37,271 nt of DNA from Myxococcaceae bacterium (GTDB taxonomy: Bacteria > Myxococcota > Myxococcia > Myxococcales > Myxococcaceae): contig JADGQZ010000133.1 of assembly GCA_017881345.1 (NCBI GenBank), positions 1-37,271 on the forward strand. Reading direction: 5' to 3'. The notes below the pieces were generated by a model. The model ran no database searches. It was not told the origin of the DNA and saw nothing but the letters and a program-made list of their open reading frames with translations. How positions within the stretch are numbered: the stretch's first letter is position 1; each line of letters begins with the position of its first letter. This document shows, piece after piece, positions 34,644 through 37,271 of this stretch. The position numbers were made by a program, and so were the translations under genes.

Positions 34644-36632
34644 CTACCCCTTGGAGGCGGGGGCGGCATCCTCGTCCGAGGCCCGTTCGAGGTCCAGGAT
34701 GCGCGCCTCTCCCACATAGGCCTTGGTCTCGAAGCGGGTGATCCGGCCGATCTTCCGGACGATCTCCTTCATCCGCTCGGCCTCCTTGTGGATGATGTCC
34801 ACCTTGGCCCAGGCGTAGTCGTCCGGGGCGAGCTTCCTCTTGAGCAGCTCGGCGTACCCGAGCACCGAGGTGAGCGGCTGGTTCAGCTCGTGGGCGGCGG
34901 TGCCGGCCAGGGCGATCATCTCCGCGCTCCGCTCGCTCCGCTCGAGCCGCAGCGTGGCGTCCGAGAGCTTGCGTTCGAGCTGCACCCGGTCGCGCAGGTC
35001 GCGGAGGATGCCCACGGTCGCGACCTCGCGGCTCCCCTCGTAGAGGATGGATCCGGTCATGTTGACCGGCACCTTCTCCCCGGACTTGGAGACGATCTCC
35101 TGTCGGATCAGGGCGAGCCGCCCGGGGCCGCCGTGCTCGGGCGAGCGCATCCGCGCGAGCAGCTCGGAACCCACGCCCTCACCCAGGAAGAAGCTCCCGG
35201 CGGTGAGGCTCCCGAGCGCCTCGTGCGCGCTGTAGCCGGTGAGCGCCTCGGCGCCCTTGTTGAAGAGGATGAAGCGGCCCTGCATGTCCATCGCCACCAC
35301 CGCGTCCACGGTGTTGTCCACCAGCTTCTCGAGGAACTCCTTGGTGCGCCGGAGCTCGTTCTCGATCCGCCGCGGCTCGGTGACGTCGCGGAAGCTGAGG
35401 ATGGCGGCGGCGTCGGCCTCGCGCAGCGGCGCTCCGCTCACCGAGAGGGTCAGGGCGCGCCGGGCAGGGGTGCGCGCTTCCACGTCCACGTCGCGCTGCA
35501 CCTCGCCGCGGGCGACGGCACAGAGCAGCGTGGTGAGCGCCTCGGCGCCGAGCGCGCCGGTGAGGTCCTCGACGTGCCGCCCCTCGAGCTGGGTGGCATC
35601 CACGTCGAGCATCGCCGCGCCGGCGGGGTTGAGGAGCAGGACCCGACCCTTCCCGTCGAGGATGGCGATGCCCTCCGAGACGTGGGCGAAGAAGGCCTCG
35701 TAGCGCTCGAGCTCCGCCGCCTTCCGCTCGGCGACGAGCCGGGCCGACTTCTCGCGCTGCGACTCACCGCGGACCGATTCGAGCAGCCGCGCGTTCCGCA
35801 GCGCCACGGCGGTCGCGTGGGCCACCGTGGCCAGGAAGTCCACCTCGGCGGCGCTGAACCCGGGCCGCTCGGTCGAGCCGCGCACCAGCAGCACCCCGAG
35901 CACCTTGCCCTGCACGCTGAGGGGGAGCGCGGCGATGGAACGCACCCCGGCGGCCGCGACCCGCTCGTGCATTCCCTCGAGGAGCGGGTGACTCGGCACG
36001 TCCTCCACCACCGTGGGCGCGCCGGTCCGCAGGCACTGGCGGACCTCGGGGTAGCGGTCCAGATCGATGCGCAGATTCTTGAGGTCCGGCGCGTCGCTCG
36101 CCGCGACCACCACCGCCGAGCCCACGGCGTCCTCGAGGAGCAAGCTGGCCCGTGGGATGTCCAGCATCTGGGCCAGGCGCCGCGTCACGTCGTGGAGGAG
36201 CGCGTCGACGTCCGTCGACTCCGCGTAGCGGGCGGTGAGCTCGAGCAGCATGTCCAGGTTCCGCTGCTGCTCCCGCGACTGCAGCTCCAGCGCGTGGCGC
36301 TCGCGGGCCTTCTGGAGCCGCCAGCCGAGCTCCGCCTCGAGCTGACCGAGGCCGAGCAGCGAGTCGGCGGGGACGCTGGCGGCCGAGCGACGCCGGAGGA
36401 CCTCGCCGTCCACCAGCGCGAGCAGGGACTGCGACCCGCGTGCGTGGTCCAGCGACCGGAGGGCCGCCTCGCCGCCCGGGGCGGTCAGGTCCACGAGGAC
36501 GTAGCTCGCCTCGGACAGCCGGTCCGACGGCCAGAGCACGACGTCGCTCGTGACGAGGGCAGCTGTCACCCGGTCGCGAACGCCGGAGCTGTCCGGCAGG
36601 AGCACCAGGCCCGAACGAGGCACCTTCGACAC
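34644..36632 (-). CDS. GAF/PAS/PAS/HisKA sensor protein lacking the ATPase domain
   Basis: The 662-residue cytoplasmic protein has a degenerate receiver-like N-terminus (about 5-105) and a coiled helix. A GAF domain follows (about 138-285), then two PAS domains (about 310-415 with GIAILDGKGRVLLLNPAGAAML; 430-550 with VVAMDMQGRFILFNKGAEALTG). The HisKA dimerisation box AAHELNQPLTSVLGYAELL has His581. The protein stops about 80 residues after this box at ERASDEDAAPASKG. The N, G1, F and G2 boxes of the HATPase domain are absent. It cannot autophosphorylate alone. GTG start with no strong ribosome site; a second GTG lies 3 codons in. Divergent from the GTPase gene by 27 bases. Confidence 0.9.
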   Translation of the reverse strand: MSKVPRSGLVLLPDSSGVRDRVTAALVTSDVVLWPSDRLSEASYVLVDLTAPGGEAALRSLDHARGSQSLLALVDGEVLRRRSAASVPADSLLGLGQLEAELGWRLQKARERHALELQSREQQRNLDMLLELTARYAESTDVDALLHDVTRRLAQMLDIPRASLLLEDAVGSAVVVAASDAPDLKNLRIDLDRYPEVRQCLRTGAPTVVEDVPSHPLLEGMHERVAAAGVRSIAALPLSVQGKVLGVLLVRGSTERPGFSAAEVDFLATVAHATAVALRNARLLESVRGESQREKSARLVAERKAAELERYEAFFAHVSEGIAILDGKGRVLLLNPAGAAMLDVDATQLEGRHVEDLTGALGAEALTTLLCAVARGEVQRDVDVEARTPARRALTLSVSGAPLREADAAAILSFRDVTEPRRIENELRRTKEFLEKLVDNTVDAVVAMDMQGRFILFNKGAEALTGYSAHEALGSLTAGSFFLGEGVGSELLARMRSPEHGGPGRLALIRQEIVSKSGEKVPVNMTGSILYEGSREVATVGILRDLRDRVQLERKLSDATLRLERSERSAEMIALAGTAAHELNQPLTSVLGYAELLKRKLAPDDYAWAKVDIIHKEAERMKEIVRKIGRITRFETKAYVGEARILDLERASDEDAAPASKG

Positions 36633-36659
36633 CGCGAGGATGCTAGCACCAAAGCCGCC

Positions 36660-37271
36660 GTGACCGCCGGACCTGCCACCCCTTCCCTGGTCGCCGCGCT
36701 CCGCCACGTGGCGGCGGCGACCGCGTCGCTCCCCGACGCGGCAGATGCCGGGACGCGCGCGCTCGCGCAGCGGGTCCGCACCCGTGTCCTGCGTGACCTG
36801 CTCCCCCGGCTCGGGAGCGAGGCGCCCCTGCTCCTCGCGGCGGTGGCGGGTCCGAACAACGTCGGAAAATCCACGCTGTTCAACACCCTGGTGGGGGCCG
36901 ATCTCTCTCCGGCGCGGGCCCAGGGCGGGTTGACGCAGCAGTGCCTGGCGGCGGCCACCCCGGAGACGGCGAGCGGCCCCGGGCGCGAGGCGCTCGCGGC
37001 CCGCTACGACGTGGTGCTCCTGCCACCCGGGGCCCGGGCGCCGGTGACCGAGCCGGGACCGCCCGGCCGGCTCTTCCTCACCTCGGCGACGACGCTCCCC
37101 CCGGGGCTGGTCCTCGTGGACACACCCGACTTCGACAGCGTGGTGCGTGAGAACCGGCTGCGGAGCGAGGCCCTGCTGGTGACGGTGGACGTGGTCATCT
37201 TCGTCGTCTCGCGGCACACGTACCAGAACGCCGCGCTGGTGGACGTGGTGCAGCAGGCGGTGGGACGCGGG
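36660..37271 (+). CDS. Dynamin-like/TRAFAC GTPase, N-terminal part cut by the window edge
   Basis: The frame is open from a GTG to the last base of the window, giving 204 residues. After a helical lead (1-55) come the P-loop AGPNNVGKSTLFNTLVG (G1 at 64-72), a likely G2 Thr in GGLTQQC and G3 in LVLVDTPDFDSVV (D154). Next is a typical GTPase strand VDVVIFVVSRHTYQN. The NKxD motif would lie beyond the edge. This pattern is usual in large dynamin-related or Era/YihA-like GTPases of myxobacteria. The gene is read away from the sensor protein, so both may share a control region of only 27 bases. Confidence 0.85.
   Translation, partial: MTAGPATPSLVAALRHVAAATASLPDAADAGTRALAQRVRTRVLRDLLPRLGSEAPLLLAAVAGPNNVGKSTLFNTLVGADLSPARAQGGLTQQCLAAATPETASGPGREALAARYDVVLLPPGARAPVTEPGPPGRLFLTSATTLPPGLVLVDTPDFDSVVRENRLRSEALLVTVDVVIFVVSRHTYQNAALVDVVQQAVGRG

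Overview
This is a 37 kb window of very GC-rich DNA carrying about 40 tightly packed chromosomal genes. Gene content points to a myxobacterium-like bacterium (Myxococcota, perhaps near Anaeromyxobacter). The signs are a sigma factor paired with a eukaryote-type Ser/Thr kinase, many lipoproteins, a TolQ/TolR-type motor with two TolR-like subunits, MvaS next to a TetR regulator, and sensor proteins in the myxobacterial style. This assignment is inferred from gene families and base composition, not from a marker gene. I found no tRNA, rRNA, CRISPR array, insertion sequence or prophage.

Layout. Bases 1-1453 hold a broken ada-type fragment joined tail to tail to a secreted two-repeat protein. Bases 1548-5719 carry an ECF sigma factor/Ser-Thr kinase pair and a divergent lipoprotein. 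Bases 5732-10150 carry a LysR regulator, a glutathione S-transferase and a translationally coupled alpha/beta hydrolase-dapD-dapE operon for lysine and diaminopimelate synthesis. Bases 10170-13872 hold a glycosyltransferase facing an M16 protease pair (one active, one inactive), followed by a possible 25-residue ORF. Bases 14099-18722 carry mreB without mreC or mreD and a set of small conserved genes (DUF4126, cupin, DUF2804, PEBP/YbhB, two DUF1622-like). Bases 18753-21713 hold an HMG-CoA synthase family enzyme, a TetR regulator with a palindromic operator candidate, and a LEA14-type lipoprotein.

Bases 21715-25284 encode the whole proline pathway from glutamate. proB-proA and proC are divergent and their start codons overlap. 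proA has an odd C-terminal extension crossing a small AT-richer repeat. Bases 25398-26503 hold an EcsC-like gene coupled to a degenerate GGDEF protein. A 337-base gap follows, with three consecutive hairpins ahead of a NapH/CcoG-like membrane ferredoxin. Bases 27760-31431 look like one operon: Lon N-terminal-domain protein, NAD synthetase and a two-gene chromate transporter. Bases 31488-32605 carry two small membrane proteins. Bases 32607-36632 hold a TolQ-TolR-TolR motor cluster downstream of a PAS/GAF/HisKA protein that lacks an ATPase domain. The window ends inside a dynamin-like GTPase.

Translational coupling by 4-base ATGA or GTGA overlaps recurs in at least eight gene pairs, and I used it to choose several start codons. 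The best candidates for something undescribed are the hairpin leader before the ferredoxin gene, the 25-codon ORF after the M16 pair, the HisKA-only sensor, and the recombinant junction at about base 280.
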